Origin: Puccinia triticina
Lineage: Eukaryota; Basidiomycota; Pucciniomycetes; Pucciniales; Pucciniaceae
NCBI RefSeq assembly: GCF_026914185.1
Contig: NC_070563.1
Location: 2,790,001-2,854,000 of the forward strand
DNA: 64,000 nt
Direction: 5' to 3'
The notes beneath the pieces are model-generated. The model did not search any database, was not told the origin of the DNA, and saw nothing but the letters and a program-made list of their open reading frames with translations. The stretch's first letter is position 1. Each line of letters opens with the position of its first letter. Of the stretch, positions 10,848-23,369 are shown in pieces. The position numbers and the translations under genes are program-made.

Positions 10848-13800
10848 ATGGCGCCCTCAACTCACGCTGGCTCTAATCCGGCTGGCCTTCCTCGGTCGAA
10901 ACCCTCTGGCTCAAGTTTTGCCACCGAGAAGTTGAAACCTCTCACCCAATTAAGTTCTCCCTCAGGTCGGTCCTTCCCCCTCTTCTCTTTTATTATTAAG
11001 GGACATCCCCCTACTGGTGGTTCAACTTCCTCACTGAGTCTCGTCGAGTTTCACGGGGGGTTCATGAACTGATAAGCATATAATATTACGTCCTTAGAGT
11101 CTCTTTTTCGCACCGACATCGCTGGTCATCACGTTGACAAGTCTGTCTCGGGTCCCAATCTCACTCAGTCCGATCATTCTCGCCGAGGCAGTATGAGTTC
11201 TCAAAGCCAGTATGGCCCCAATGCCCCACACGCTCACGTCAACAATCTGCATGGGCTTCCTACCACTCAGACTAGTATGCCTAAGCTTACACTTGGCAAT
11301 AGGCTGAGCCATACTGAGGGCGGCGATCAAAAACAAGCGAGATCGAGTGGTCCTCATCCTTACGACCTCATCCTTCCTGGGGAGGAAACCCTCAAGATCC
11401 CCCCAGTTAGAACTCGGGCCATGTCGGTGGCAACGGCGCCGGCCGCTTCGATTGCTTCAGTTAATCGAAGCAAGAGTTTCCGAATCGGTGCTCGGCGCTT
11501 TACTCAGACTGCACACGCTTCTGTCCACTTCGGTCCAAACACCGGGACGACCACTAAAGCCTCTTTACATGGTAGACGATATTCCACTATCGCTCGAGAA
11601 CCCTCTGCAGCTGCCACTCCAGAAGGCTCCAGTAACGCCGGCGACGTATTTGAAGAAGATGATCATGTCCGAGATGCCAAGAAAATCGCCAAACACGATA
11701 CTCAAATGCTACTAGTTAGCTTCAACTCGCTCTTAGGACGAGACGGTGGCGGGAAAGCTGTCGAAAAACTCATCGCCTTTGTCCTTCAAGGTGGCTTGGG
11801 TCAAGCTCTGGAAGAGATCACTGGTAAGGCAGATTTTGTTTGCGGTCATGCCATCCTCAGAACTGAAATGACTCATATATTTACTCTTGCTTTTCAGGGC
11901 TTGTGAAGCAAGTACTCCAAGGCGTGCCGACCTTGCAAGCAGCGTATGTTAGCGTTTACATGCATGAAATCACAGATCAAATCCAGAAGATTGGGGGACT
12001 GCTGTTTTTGGAACCCGAGTTGTTGTCCATGTACGTATCGTGAATGAAGCCGAATGTCGAATCAATTAGCTAACGATGATGGTTTGGTTTAACTTTCAAA
12101 TCGACAGGTTTGATAGCCTCTACAGTAGATTTCGTGGACTTGCAGGGTCCAACTCCAGTGGCTCACCAATATTATCTCTCAGTAACCTGTGGGAGTTTCT
12201 CGTTGACAAGTTTACCAACTCGCCTGTCTATCAATCCGCGCTGTTGAAACTTATCGAAACTTTCTCCAAGCTGGTGCTGTCCTCGGAAATGCTGCGGGAT
12301 GGCTTGTGGACCACCTTATCTCGAGTCTTCTCACAATCCGCACGTTCCCAAGTTGATCCTGCCACCGCGAATCTTGCTGCCTGTCTCGGTTTGCTCTTCG
12401 CGGGTGTTGAACAGCTTACTGGGTGCTCTATTGGGCCCCTGGTGAAGTACTTTATATCGTGGCTCGCGATTGTGGATGATCTGCTCACCAAGTTGGCCAA
12501 GGAAACCTCTGACGTCTTGAATCAACCATTACGTCTTCCAAACGTTCCGCCGACTGACTACGCAACTCACCCCTTTGGATACATCTATTCGCCAACCGAA
12601 TCGTCTGCAAAACTGGACGTCGTAATCCGAAAATGGCTGGCAGTCTTTGGAGAAGACCCCGTGCACAAAAAGGCGTTTGAGCATTTCAAGCGATGCTTCG
12701 ACAATGTGATATCCGGAATAACGGGTAACAGCACTTTTGCTCGTTTCTCTCGCGATCTAGTTCGAGTCTGGAGAGGTATTATGGGTCATCCAAGTGAAGG
12801 CGTCCAGGGCACGGGACTCGAAGGGGGTCTGGAGTGCTTTAAGAGCCTGGCCTCTAAATTTATCGAAATTCCGGTCCAGAATGTCATAACGCGGCACAAG
12901 GGATTCGAGCTCACTCTCAGCGATTTCAAGTTAAGCTTGATGGATGTACTTCCTCTTGAGATCAGCTTCAGCACGCATTCTCGTCTTTTCCCGTCCAACT
13001 GTAGCTTTCAAAACAGCACTCGACTAGAATTGAAAGACTTGCAGCTTGGTTTGAAGAATGCTTGTGCAGTTCAGCTCAAGGACGGCACCTCTGGTTCGAC
13101 CTCTCGAAGTACTGCTATAATCCATACCAAGTTGAATCTTAGCATTGATTTTATTCCTCCGGGCAACAAGCTTCCTAAGATGTTGACGTCCTTGCCGTAT
13201 TATGGAGGCTCTGTGGCCAAAGTGTCGACGTCTGATATCAAGCTATCCGGTGCCACTGACGTGAAAGTCCCCGATACGTTATGGCCGGAGGTCAAAGATC
13301 AGATGCATCAAACAATCGAGACAACCGTTCAAGATTACGTCGATTCCTTTTTCAAGACCTGGCTTGCTCTACAACCAAAGACTTCTAAGGATCTTCCAGT
13401 GGCGATGCCTAAGCCAGCCGGCGCCAAATCGGCTAAATCCGTTCCAAATTACTCGCACAAATTACTTGAGACCCATGGCAATGCGCGCGATCGATTCAAG
13501 GCGTCAATTCGCAATTTGACAGGTATCAAGACGGGGGCTGTCTTGACTCAACTTCAAAATCCACTTTCTGGATCTGGATCCCCGTTGGCAAGTCCTTCAA
13601 CCGAAGAGGCACCCGGATCGAAGTTCAAAAGACGCCAATCGATGGCCGATTATCTAACCGACATCTCCAAGGCAGACAGCACCCTTCCCGAAAATATCCA
13701 GCGTCCGCCTGTAGCAGAGTCGCAACGTCGTAATAATTCAGCGAATTTGCCAAATGTGTTTGACGAGGACGAAGAGGATGCACCTCCGGAATTTGAAACC

Positions 13801-14875
13801 ATGGCTCGAAGCTTGTCCTTCTCTGCTCGTGGAGACAGCACCTCTGTCGATAGAATCATTCGCCCGCTTGTTTCCTCCAAGGCGGACGTCAATTCGGTCT
13901 TCTCACATCGCGGAGCAATGTCAAATTTCCCGATGGTGGAGATTTCGTACGAGGCTTACCAAAGAGCCGAGGCGTCTCTCGACGAAAAATCCAATACGCC
14001 TACCATGGAAATCGGTGGGCAGGAGGTGCCCTCGATGGCACAAAGCTTGTCTGAACTGGCGACTCGTGATACGACCACCGAAGAAGCGATTGCTAATCCT
14101 CCAACCGTGGATGGCTCACGCCGAAAGCAAAGCTACGCTGAACCAGCTGGTAATCTGACGATGGACCAAATCACCAGGCACTTGAGCGGATTGACTGATC
14201 GGCCTGTCCAAGACGCGGATGTTACACCTGAACAACGGATTCTTCGACGCAATGCAGTTCCACCTGAGCTGCCATCAAAAATGTTGATGGCTGACGTTTT
14301 AACGGATTCAGTCAAGGAAGATAACACTGTAAGTGATTCGAGTTTTTTTTTTTTTTTTTTTGGAGTTCAAGCTAAGCTCATTCTTCGTGTTCATCATCTA
14401 GCTTCCTGAAACCCAAGCCACAGGTCACCTATCAGGCCCAGTCAATGCGGCTGGCGTTCCACTCGGTGACAGTGTCACTTCGCTCTCTCAGAGTGAGATT
14501 GTTGCGATGAGGAACAAACTCTCTAAGTTGGCGGCGACTGACATGACGTTGCCCAGCAACATCGCTTTACCGCCCGGGACTCAACACGTCTATCGAGGGA
14601 CGCCGAGTAACGCCTACACGGGATTGAAAGTGTTGAGATCGATGAGCACGACATTGAACGAGGCGATCGAGAAAGATTACACGACGCCAGAGGGCCAAGC
14701 CGAGCTCTATCGCACCACGCAATCTCCAGCGAACCAGATCGTCGGCTTGACCGAGAAAGAAATGAAACAACGAAGACAGTCTTTCAAGCTCTCTGAGGAA
14801 GCAATGCGGGATATGACTCTCATCGAAAGTATCCGCAACCCCCCGACGGTTGCTCAGTCAATTCCACCTGTCTGA
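10848..14875 (+). CDS. 1223-aa protein of uncertain family, possibly HAM1-like, with C-terminal repeats
   Basis: Five exons: 10848-10965, 11098-11823, 11898-12030, 12108-14328 and 14402-14875, with all phases matching. The N-terminal 250 residues are basic and Ser/Thr-rich, probably disordered. A helical central part (DAKKIAKHDTQMLLVSFNSLL, then GLWTTLSRVFSQS, then FGEDPVHKKAFEHFKRCFD) is followed by a beta-rich section (LKDLQLGLKNACAVQL, TKLNLSIDFIPP). The layout recalls large fungal HAM1-like proteins with unknown lipid-related roles, but I cannot confirm this by eye. The C-terminal 500 residues hold about eight degenerate repeats of about 60-70 residues with the core D-x-T-(x)4-I-x-x-P-P, for example DSTLPENIQRPP, DTTTEEAIANPP and DMTLIESIRNPP. 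No transmembrane segment or signal peptide is visible. Intron 4 carries a run of 20 T. Confidence 0.75.
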
Positions 14876-15744
14876 ACGCTGCTATTCTTCATCTTCTCAG
14901 AGGAGACCCATTCTTGTCTTATCCGCAATGTAGAATATAAGTAGTAGCTAAATTAAAATAGAGCGTTTCTGCTCTCCTTTCATCTCTTTCATAGCATCAC
15001 ACCACAGACTTGTGTTCTTCCAGAAAAAAACATTCTCGTATGATTGTTATGAATGAAATTGTCGCCTGTTCTCCGAATTATTTTCATGTACCCCAACAAA
15101 AAGTCAAGTTGTGAATCATGTGTGTATGTAACAAGGACACCGACCTAGAAAAAGCTGTATCTATCTGCCAAGCACCAAATCGAAGAGCAATGCCATATTC
15201 TCACATTATCTTGTCCTGCCCTCTTTACACAATTGTCGATTTTTCTCATCAATCTATGCAAGCGACTGGTGTCGAACTGAAAATGAAGATAATAATTAAG
15301 AGTCGAGACTGTAAGGTACTACCTGGTACTACAGACCAGAGCAAAACCCATACACATATGTGCGCGTTGGCCGCCGGAAAGGAAGTATAACATACCAAGC
15401 TCAAGTCTCATTGGCGCCGGGTTGAAAACACTTCCCACTTGCTGATTGCTTCACGATGTGTGCACGGAAACATCGGCTTTCTGGGAGTCGAACAGGATGG
15501 TGCAGTATTACCAAGGTCTATGGGAGCCCGCTCTCACTTTTGCTCTCTCTTTCCTCACTTGAAAATGGAAAAGGATGGTGCTGTATTCTCTTCCAAAATC
15601 AGGGGAATACTAGCATGAAGGTTGTGTAAGAGTTCAAGTGAAGTAAGGCAGGGCAGCTGGGCAAGGTATGTGAATACAAAGTGAAAAATAGGTATGTATA
15701 TATACGAAATCAATAAGTAGGTACGTATTCTTTTTTTTCTTTTT
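14876..15744. other. Convergent 3' intergenic region
   Basis: This lies between the stop codons of two convergent genes. AT-rich sequence with AATATAAG and AAATTAAAATA near 14935-14965 could serve 3' end formation of the upstream gene. No coding region is supported. Confidence 0.4.
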
Positions 15745-17694
15745 TTAGCCGACGGTGATGATCCCGCTAGTCGAATGATTGTTGGGCGGAGCGTCCTCAG
15801 TTTCTTGATTATGTTCATCAATACAGTTGATTTCGGCCGTGTTAACCCAGCGAGAAGTATACCCCACTAAAAAGAAACACAAAATGTAGTTGTTTTTTAG
15901 GAAGGGAGAAAGGGGTCCACGTAAGTCAGTCTCTTTTCTGCAAACTCTTTGTTTTGGAGTGGGGAAAAAGGGATGAGAATGGGAAGAGGAGAAATGCGAA
16001 GTTTTTAAGAGAGGGGACTGAACTCTTCCAGATCCGCACTTTTCCGTCCGAGCCACTGGTACTCAAGACGGTACCCGTGACGTTCCATTCGCATTTACCC
16101 ACGCCAGCGTCAGCAGAAAGAGGGGGGACGGGGTTTTTGAGGAGTTGGTGGTGAGTAGAGAGCGAGTCGAGGGGTTGTTTCGGGGTATGGATGTGGTCTT
16201 CGAGTTCGGTGTCGAGGGCGAACGACCACTGAGAGGACGGGGGTAGGGCGGGGATCAGTTTCCAGATCCGTGCTCGACCGTCCCGATGTCCCGCGGCGAT
16301 CAGATGGTAGTCTCGACCACAAGGGGGGGCCCATGCCAGACTAGAGATCGGCGAGACTGGAGTAGCTGGTCCTGCTCCTGCGGCCGTTGTTGTCCCACCG
16401 GTCTGTCGTTGGCCACTGCTGCTGGTGCCCGTATTGCTATTATTGGTGTTGCTGCTGTGGTGGTGGTGGCGGTGTGATGGGAGAGTGAAGTCCTGGCCCG
16501 TCGCGGATTTCGAATGACTGAGCGGGCTCAAGAAGCCGAAGTTTTCCCACTGGGAGTGCCCGGAGAATCGGAAGAGCCTGATGGCGCCGGATGCGCCGGC
16601 GGAGGCGGCGAGGATATCGCCCCAGTAGCTTTCGGGACACCAGCTGAGGGCCCATCCGCCGAAGCACTCGAGATGCTGGTCGGAGGAGGAGGGGGTGTTG
16701 ATGGACGCGGCTTGGTTGAAGGGGGATGTGTGGCTGGCGGTGGCCGATGATCTGAGTCCGGATAGGGGGTTGATCAGATTGAAGTTCGTGCTCGGGTTGT
16801 TCTTGTTGGGGTTGTTGAGGCTCACGGTGGGGTCGAAGCCACGGACGGAGGTGAAGGAGGAATGCTGCTGCGGGCCGCCCGTCCCGCTGCTCGAGCCGGG
16901 GATCGTCGCCAGGGTGGGGTTGAGATGCTCGAAGGAAGTGGTGGGATGGCTCGGGAGGACTGAGAGGTCGATGTTGATGACCAGGTTCCAGTTGTCGCTC
17001 GAGAACGAGTTCGTCTCCAGACATTCGTACACCCGAAGATGGTTGTCGGTCGAGATCGATGCCAGCCTCAGGCTCGTTTCCGATGGGCTGAAGCCAATGT
17101 CTCGGATCGTTCGGTTTGAGTCTGCTAGGATCGTTTGCTGGTACCATCCTCCGGGGGACAGACCTGCGTTTTGCTTTGTTGTGTTTGCCTTAGCTCCAGT
17201 CTGGTTTTCATTTCCGTTTGATTGATCGAGCCTTCTAGTATCTATGTAGACCAGGTTTTTATGTTCATGACAGCAGAACGACGCGTTCTCGGTCAGGGTT
17301 CATATGGCACGCCCTCAGTGATAGGTTTTTACGCACCTTCTTCCCATATCCGCACCGTTCCATCCGTTCCGGCCGACGCGAGGATTTCGCCATGGATAGG
17401 GTCGGACCAGACGACCTTGATGACGGGTCCTTCGTGGGCGGTCCAAGCCTGGATCGAGGGAGTCTTGCGCTGCGAGGGGTGAGAGCCGTTCTGGGCCGCT
17501 GGGTCGGCCGCCGATTGGCCTGGCTGCTGTTCCTGGCTCTGGTCTTCTGGCCACTTCCCGCTCTCGAGGTCGGACGAGAGTATGTAGAGATGGTGGTCGA
17601 GCGAAGACACGGCGAGGCGAGTGCCGTAGTAGTTGAAGGAGAAGGAGGAGATCAGGTCCTTGTTGGGCAGGGCGAGGAAGTGGGTCTGGGCCAT
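15745..17694 (-). CDS. SEH1: SEH1-type WD40 nucleoporin (Nup84 and SEA complex subunit)
   Basis: Three exons: 17694-17333, 17234-16024 and 15866-15745 (564 aa). The WD40 blades show LISSFSFNYYGTRLAVSSLDHHLYI, IHGEILASAGTDGTVRIWEE, IRDIGFSPSETSLRLASISTDNHLRVYE, GDILAASAGASGAIRLFRF, ISSLAWAPPCGRDYHLIAAG and CEWNVTGTVLSTSGSDGKVRIWK. This order, including the RVYE blade after exon 1, is that of Seh1, which docks by blade completion into Nup85 in the nuclear pore and into Sea4 in the TORC1-regulating SEA complex. Yeast Seh1 is about 350 aa. The extra length comes from inserts of low complexity: SQEQQPGQSAADPAAQNG, a Ser/Asn/Gly-rich stretch after the RVYE blade, and an HRHHHHSSNTNNSN tract. The chosen Met (17694) directly precedes the first blade; an in-frame Met at 17793 is the alternative start. 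Confidence 0.88.
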
Positions 17695-17997
17695 CGTGGC
17701 AGTGAGATGGTGGTTGGGGGCTGAAAATATTATTTGATGGATCGGGTTCAGGGAAAAAAACCCAGCAGCACTGAAACGGACACGACTCGGCACTGCGTAT
17801 CCTCATTAATCATGGAAGAAGATCATTCAACATTCCGGTACAAATACATACACAAAAAGAATAAGAAAAAAAAAGGATTCGGGGCAAGATTAGGACGGTC
17901 CAAGAACAAGCATAAATCATCTAGAACAAACAAACAGGAAATCGGGCTAATCTATCTAAAAAGTAACCGTCTGGGAAAGCAAGTGCTGCAAGAAAGA

Positions 17998-20917
17998 TCA
18001 GGCGGTGTTAAAGAGTGTAGTTTGATCCTGGATCCAGATAGGCTTCATCACACTGCACATTCTCGCGTAGGTCGAAGAGGTATGGACCTATTAAAGATGA
18101 AGGTCAGCCGTTGCACATTTCCAGAGTATACTGAATACTGAATGCTTACCAGCTCGTGGTATATGAATGTCTCAACTGCTTTAGCGTAGAGGCTGGAGGA
18201 TGGATGAATCTTGACATGCTGGAGTGGATGAGGCCAAGCAAGCTCATAAGCGATCAAGAAAAAGTTGGAGACGAACGAAAGGAAATAACAGCTTACCACT
18301 TTGGTGATTGGATTGATGTAGCTTTGGTCGGGCTGTCTGATCGCTAACTGGGTGGCCAGACCGGCAAGCAAACTGCACAGGATCGGGGACGAGTCTTCCT
18401 CTACGACACGCGCGCCGATCGTCTCTGATTCCTGCGGATCACGACTGGACTGGCTCCAATCCAAGCCCAGCCTTTTGCATCGATCCCGGAGCTGTTTCCT
18501 GGATTCGAGCACGTTACTCAAGGCTTTCGGGTTGATGAAGTTCTCCTTGCACCAATTCTTCTGCTCGATCTTCATCCTAGCTTGTGAATGGCAATTCTCA
18601 GTCGTGCTCTGGTAAGCCTTGAGGATGTTCAGGAGGAGCAGGTGGTCACCATCTCGATGGATGAACTTTCTTCTGGCCTCCTGGGCTAGCTCACGCGTAC
18701 TGATCGTATTGACCAAGAGTGTGTCGGAATGCTCCAAGAGTGCAATCAGGTCGATCATCTCCGAGGCACATCGATGGTCGAAAGACGCCAAGAGGCATCT
18801 GGCAAGAGGCGGGTCTAGAGGCAGGGTTGCCATCTGCCGACCGAGGGCGTTGATCTTCGAGCCCGAATCTAGGGCACCCAGGAGGGCCAAGTGGACCAGG
18901 GCAAATTTGACTGCAAGATAAATTGAACACTTGCGGTCAGCCCCAAGAGAATACCAATTTCCCTCGCAATTCTTAGGAAAATTATGGATGACCACTGACG
19001 ATCATCTAATTTGGGCTTATCCATAAACTCAAAACTGAAGATATCTTCCACCCCGGTCGCCAATAGATGCAAGATCGCAAACGATAGACTGCATCGCTGT
19101 ATCTCTGGCTCGGTGATTTTGGCCAGCAAGTTATAGGTTTCTTGGGAATAAAGTCTCCAACATTTTCCGGGGCACTGATCGATGAAAAATCGAGCAATCA
19201 GCCACCAAACCTCGACCAAATTACATATGTATGGGGATGTAACACTTTACCTCTCGACCGGCTCTGCCCGTGCGCTGATTTGCAGAAGACTGACTGATGG
19301 GCTCGGCCCGCAATTCTTCAACACCGGCCATGCTGTGGAAGCGTTTGACCTTGGCGAACCCGGTATCAATCACGTAACTGACTCCAGGAATCGTGATCGA
19401 GGTCTCGGCTACATTGGTGGAGAGGATAAACTTGCGGAAGTTGGGGGGCGTTCGCTGGAAGACTTTTTGTTGCTGGTGAGGCGGAAGCTTGGCATAGAGC
19501 GGACAAATCAACATCTGAAGGATAAACCAATCTTCCGCTTCAGTTTTCTTGATCACCTCTCATCAATTCAACCAAAAACGTGAATATGGCTTACTTTGGG
19601 CATCGTCGGTGTCAGATCATCGGCATACATCTGTAGCTGCGCTTGCATGTTTTCAATCTCATCTTGTCCTAGCCATCAAAACCAAAGACAATCAGAATCA
19701 GCCCTGTCAAGAGCCCAGTAGCTAAGATGTGTGTGAGCGCTCACCCGTGAGAAAGATCAGCACGTCACCCAGCGGATATTTGGTGTGTATTTGTAATGAG
19801 GTCTTGAGGGCAGATTCGACATAGTCTTCTTGTGGCTCTTGGGCGTAGAAGACGGTGACTGGGTGTTGGCGACCTTTGACGTAGAGGATCTTGGCACTAT
19901 GCTTGGAGAAGAAGCGGGTTCCGTCAGTCTTTGAGCGTCAATTCGAGGGAGAGATAGTGCGGGCTCAACTCGTCAAAAAACTGACTGAAGCGCTCGGCAT
20001 CGATAGTCGCACTCATGATTATCACCTTAAGTGCACGAGCCGGTGTTGGTGTGGCTTGATGATTAGCAGATTTTCTTTGCGGGAAATTTGAGCTCTCTTC
20101 GATCCTAGTTCGCCGAGTTCTCTGGATCCCTTTGAGAAATCCTAGGAGCATGTCGGTCCGTAGGGAACGCTCGTGAGCTTCGTCAATGATCACAATATCG
20201 TAGTTTGATAGCAGCTTATCGGAGAGCATCTCTTGCAACAAGGTCCCATCGGTGACGTATTTCAGCCTTGTTTTCTGCTCGCTACAGTCATCGAATCGGA
20301 CGGTATAGCCAACAGTGGTTCCAAGTCGACAACCAACCTCCTCGGAGACTCGGGTGGCCAAGGACATTGCAGCAACTCGTCTGGGCTGGGTGACGACGAC
20401 TTTGATGGGCTTGGTTGAGTTTGCAAGTTTGTGATATTCTGGTCCGATCAGATATTGCGGTATTTGGGTTGTTTTACCGCATCCAGTCTCTCCCAAAACG
20501 ACGATCGTATCATTATTCCAAGTTTCGTTGATTATCGCTTCTTTGCCTGAGACGTGGTAGAGCAGTGGGAAAGAGAAGGGTCTTAGCAGTTGTTGATGAG
20601 TCCAAGTCTACTCAGATTTTTTTTTGGTTGAAATGTACCAGCATAGATAGGTAATTGCCTCTGTGCTTGAGCTAGAGCCTCCGATCTATCGTGTCGCTGC
20701 TTGTCGCTCATGCCATTCTGGTGCTTGGCAGCCTTGGAATTGGATGGGTGGCTGGAATCGAGCCGGGATGTCGAATCTGCTTCATTCTCTGACTCCGAGT
20801 CAGATTGGTGGAATTTTATATGCTTTACCTGGCAAATACACACGAGCAGGTCAGCGAATCTCAGATCTTTTCCAAAAAAAACAATGGTGGAAAACCTGTT
20901 TAGTTACAACTCACCAT
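17998..20917 (-). CDS. DHX33: DEAH-box RNA helicase, DHX33-like
   Basis: Ten exons: 20917-20915, 20828-20639, 20546-19970, 19896-19745, 19668-19595, 19514-19251, 19174-19000, 18910-18297, 18218-18150 and 18087-17998. All phases close to 735 aa. Visible motifs are Walker A GETGCGKT (residues 83-90), TQPRRVAA, DEAH (186-189), SAT (243-245), LPPHQQQKVF, STNVAETSITI and QRTGRAGRE (412-420). The helicase C-terminal region reads NWCKENFINPKALSNVLESRKQLRD, and the OB-fold reads KIHPSSSLY. Order, length (human DHX33 about 707 aa) and the NWCKENF block favour DHX33 (nucleolar rRNA and translation roles) over Prp43 or Prp2. Exon 1 contributes only the ATG, which is followed at once by a GTGAGT donor. 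The next exon is acidic (SDSESENEADS). Its stop lies about 300 bp upstream of the SEH1 start, in tandem. Confidence 0.88.
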
Positions 20918-21413
20918 CGGTATAATCTCCTTACTCCAATTTAGTAAATCCAATAGTCTGATGGAAATGGAAACCCAACTTTTAACTCCAGCGAAGTATA
21001 TTTGAATTTCGAAGTCAAGTACTGGCTACATAGATCAAATAGGAAGATGAGAAATGGTCAGATGAGCGTGCATATTTTGTGAGTCTATCAAAACAACAGA
21101 AAAAGCTCACCTAGTTCCCCGCGCCAATGAACGCTTGACGTCGATGTAAATATGTATGTATGCGTTTGATAATCGTTGTGGAGACAGCATTGTCCATGCC
21201 CGGGGATTTGGGAGTCCAAATTGTTGGAAGAGTGCCCATTTTGAATATTCAAGCTTAATCAACTGCGCAGCAGCAATCGCCGCAGCTGGGATGCGATCCA
21301 AGCGTGTGACAGGTGTATCCCCAGGTCCTGTCTGCTTTAGTGCTTTCACACAAGAAACATTTCCGCCACATCAGGCCTCTCTCAACTCACCGACCTTGAC
21401 ATCATCCTTCAGA
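20918..21413. promoter_or_regulatory. Divergent promoter region, DHX33-like and SCOC-like genes
   Basis: About 500 bp lies between two divergent start codons. It contains AT-rich sequence near the helicase side and GC-richer sequence towards 21300. No specific site can be named from the sequence alone. Confidence 0.4.
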
Positions 21414-22383
21414 ATGGACGATGGTGATATCGGCTCGAGCGAATTTACTGGTCATGGTCCGTTTCAGCCTGTCGACTCGGACTCTGAAGATCCTGAGGCT
21501 GCCTCAAGAGCTATCCAGCGTCAGAAATTAATCAAGTCAGTCATTCTCCCAATCCAATGTCTAGACGACCGAGATATTATCCGTTGAACTGTCCCTCCTG
21601 TCGATCCTTGCTTATTCTGTTGTCGTTTTGGGTCAAATCGATGTGCAGGGAGATTCAAAGTCTTCAGCAAAATCTTAAAGGTTAGATCGATTACGTCTCC
21701 TCTCGATGAACATAAGTTACTGTATCCAAAAACCCAATGAAGCCTCTCAATCTTCTATGTGTGTTGGATGTTTCAATAAATGAAAACAAAATCTAACCAA
21801 CCTGATTGCAATCGCACAGGTGTTCTGGATGAAATTAAGAAAGTTGAGGGGGAATTCGAAAAGAAGAAAGCAGAAAATGAAATGCTACAGACTTATGTCA
21901 ACAACTTGACTCGTCAAAAGTGAGTGCTGAATTCAAAAGAGCATATGACTATTCTGGAATCACGACTGATGGGATTCTGCATATAAATCACTCCACAACT
22001 GGATATATATTAGCATGCTAATCACTAATGCCAAATAGTTTATTCTCCTGATCGTTGCCTTGTAAGTTCGTCTCAGTTGCTCCCATCGACCTAAGGTCAG
22101 CTCAGTTTGATGTTTTTTTTGCTCTTCTTTTTCGTTCCTCAGGCCCTCGGATGAAGTCCGAGATGAGTTGGCCTTACGAATCGTTGATATATATGCTTTA
22201 CTGCCTAGCTTAACAAAGCCTCGCGAGCACTTGCTGGCGAGAGCCATGCGCGAAGTGCATGCGAGGCTTATACCCGAGCCCACGGAGCTCGCGCGGAATC
22301 TGAGTTTGAGTTGTAATTTTCTCTTTTTCTACATTTTAAATTTCATGCGTCACAATGCCGCTGAAAATTTTTCAAAGGACTAG
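21414..22383 (+). CDS. SCOC-like short coiled-coil protein
   Basis: Four exons: 21414-21535, 21649-21680, 21820-21919 and 22143-22383, phases consistent, 164 aa. After an acidic leader (DSDSEDPEAASRA) a single coiled coil runs LIKEIQSLQQNLKGVLDEI-KKVEGEFEKKKAENEMLQTYVNNL. Its last part matches the ENQxLxxYIxNLM pattern of animal SCOC, a small Golgi and autophagy coiled-coil protein. The fourth exon is less certain: family members normally end soon after NLM, but the frame stays open for 80 codons with a predicted helix (DELALRIVDIYALLPSL). An alternative is read-through of the third donor to a TGA at 21928-21930. The function in fungi is unassigned; vesicle trafficking is inference from the family. 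Confidence 0.7.
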
Positions 22384-23177
22384 CGCTGCTTTAGTATGCA
22401 TCAATCCCTCTATTCAGATTTATTTATGTTTTTTTGGACATGCTCTCATTTCCCGGTAGTGTTGACTTTGACTTTTTTTTGTTCTTTTTTTCCCGCAAAT
22501 GTCTCTTTTTTTGAAAAAAAAGTGTTGGCTTGCCAAAGCCAGCTTTGTCAATTTAGGGCATGTCTACAGGATGGCTGAGATTGAAGGTTGTGTAAATGGA
22601 AATCTGAATTTTGGAGCAGGGAAAATAGTATGATAGGAGCGGAATTCGATAAATCTGAGTTGGTGGATCCAAAGCCAAGAAGCTCAGGATTGGTGGCTCC
22701 AAAATATTATTTGATTGGGTTGTGGTAAGTATCTTTGTCAGCCGGCGTGCTAGCGAAGAGGACAGGCTGGACAAAAGGTATAGTGATTATATCAGTATAA
22801 TAACTACTAAGGCTAGATACAATGGATATAGATAGAGAGAAAAGAAAAAGGAAGTAGATGATTTTGTTTGTTGTGTTGATGCAGAATAGATTTCTAGTGT
22901 AAAGAGACTGATTGAGCCGCTGTAGCCAAGCCTCTTCAATAGAAAGGTCTATCAAAGGTAACAATCAAGATATATGTTTGATTGGTATGGTTTCTTTCCA
23001 GCTAAGAAGCACAGGTAGGTTATTACCAAAAAAACACAATAGATGATGGTTAGTTTAACTTGCTATGATCTTGGTAGTTTCTTGGTAGTGAGGTAAGAAG
23101 GGATGATATGGGGAAATCAGTTAGTCTTATGACAATCTTATAGCTCTTTCCATAGGGTAAGGAAATACATGGACTAA
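22384..23177. other. AT-rich intergenic region, nothing recognised
   Basis: Short frames only (for example minus 22707-22964, hydrophobic and low complexity). No protein motif, RNA gene or paired termini were seen. Confidence 0.4.
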
Positions 23178-23208
23178 TAGCATCCACCACCGTCTAGGTA
23201 AATCTTGG

Positions 23209-23369
23209 CCCCGTTTGGCTGCCGCGTTATACGTCATAAATGGTCGAATTTATGACGCGCGACCCCCGGGGGTTTCAAAGGTTTGGTGGCAACGGGGGGG
23301 CAAACTTTGGGTCGCGGCGTCATAAATTCAACGATTTATGATGCAATATAACGCGGCAGCCAAACGGGG
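23209..23369. mobile_element. MITE with near-perfect inverted repeat, inside element 1
   Basis: The tips CCCCGTTTGGCTGCCGCG and CGCGGCAGCCAAACGGGG are exact complements. The inverted similarity goes on through the ATTTATGACGC segments, so the whole 161 bp can fold back. It interrupts the CTAGGTAAATCTT leader that element 2 carries uninterrupted at about 25100, showing it is a later insertion. The target duplication is unclear. Confidence 0.8.
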
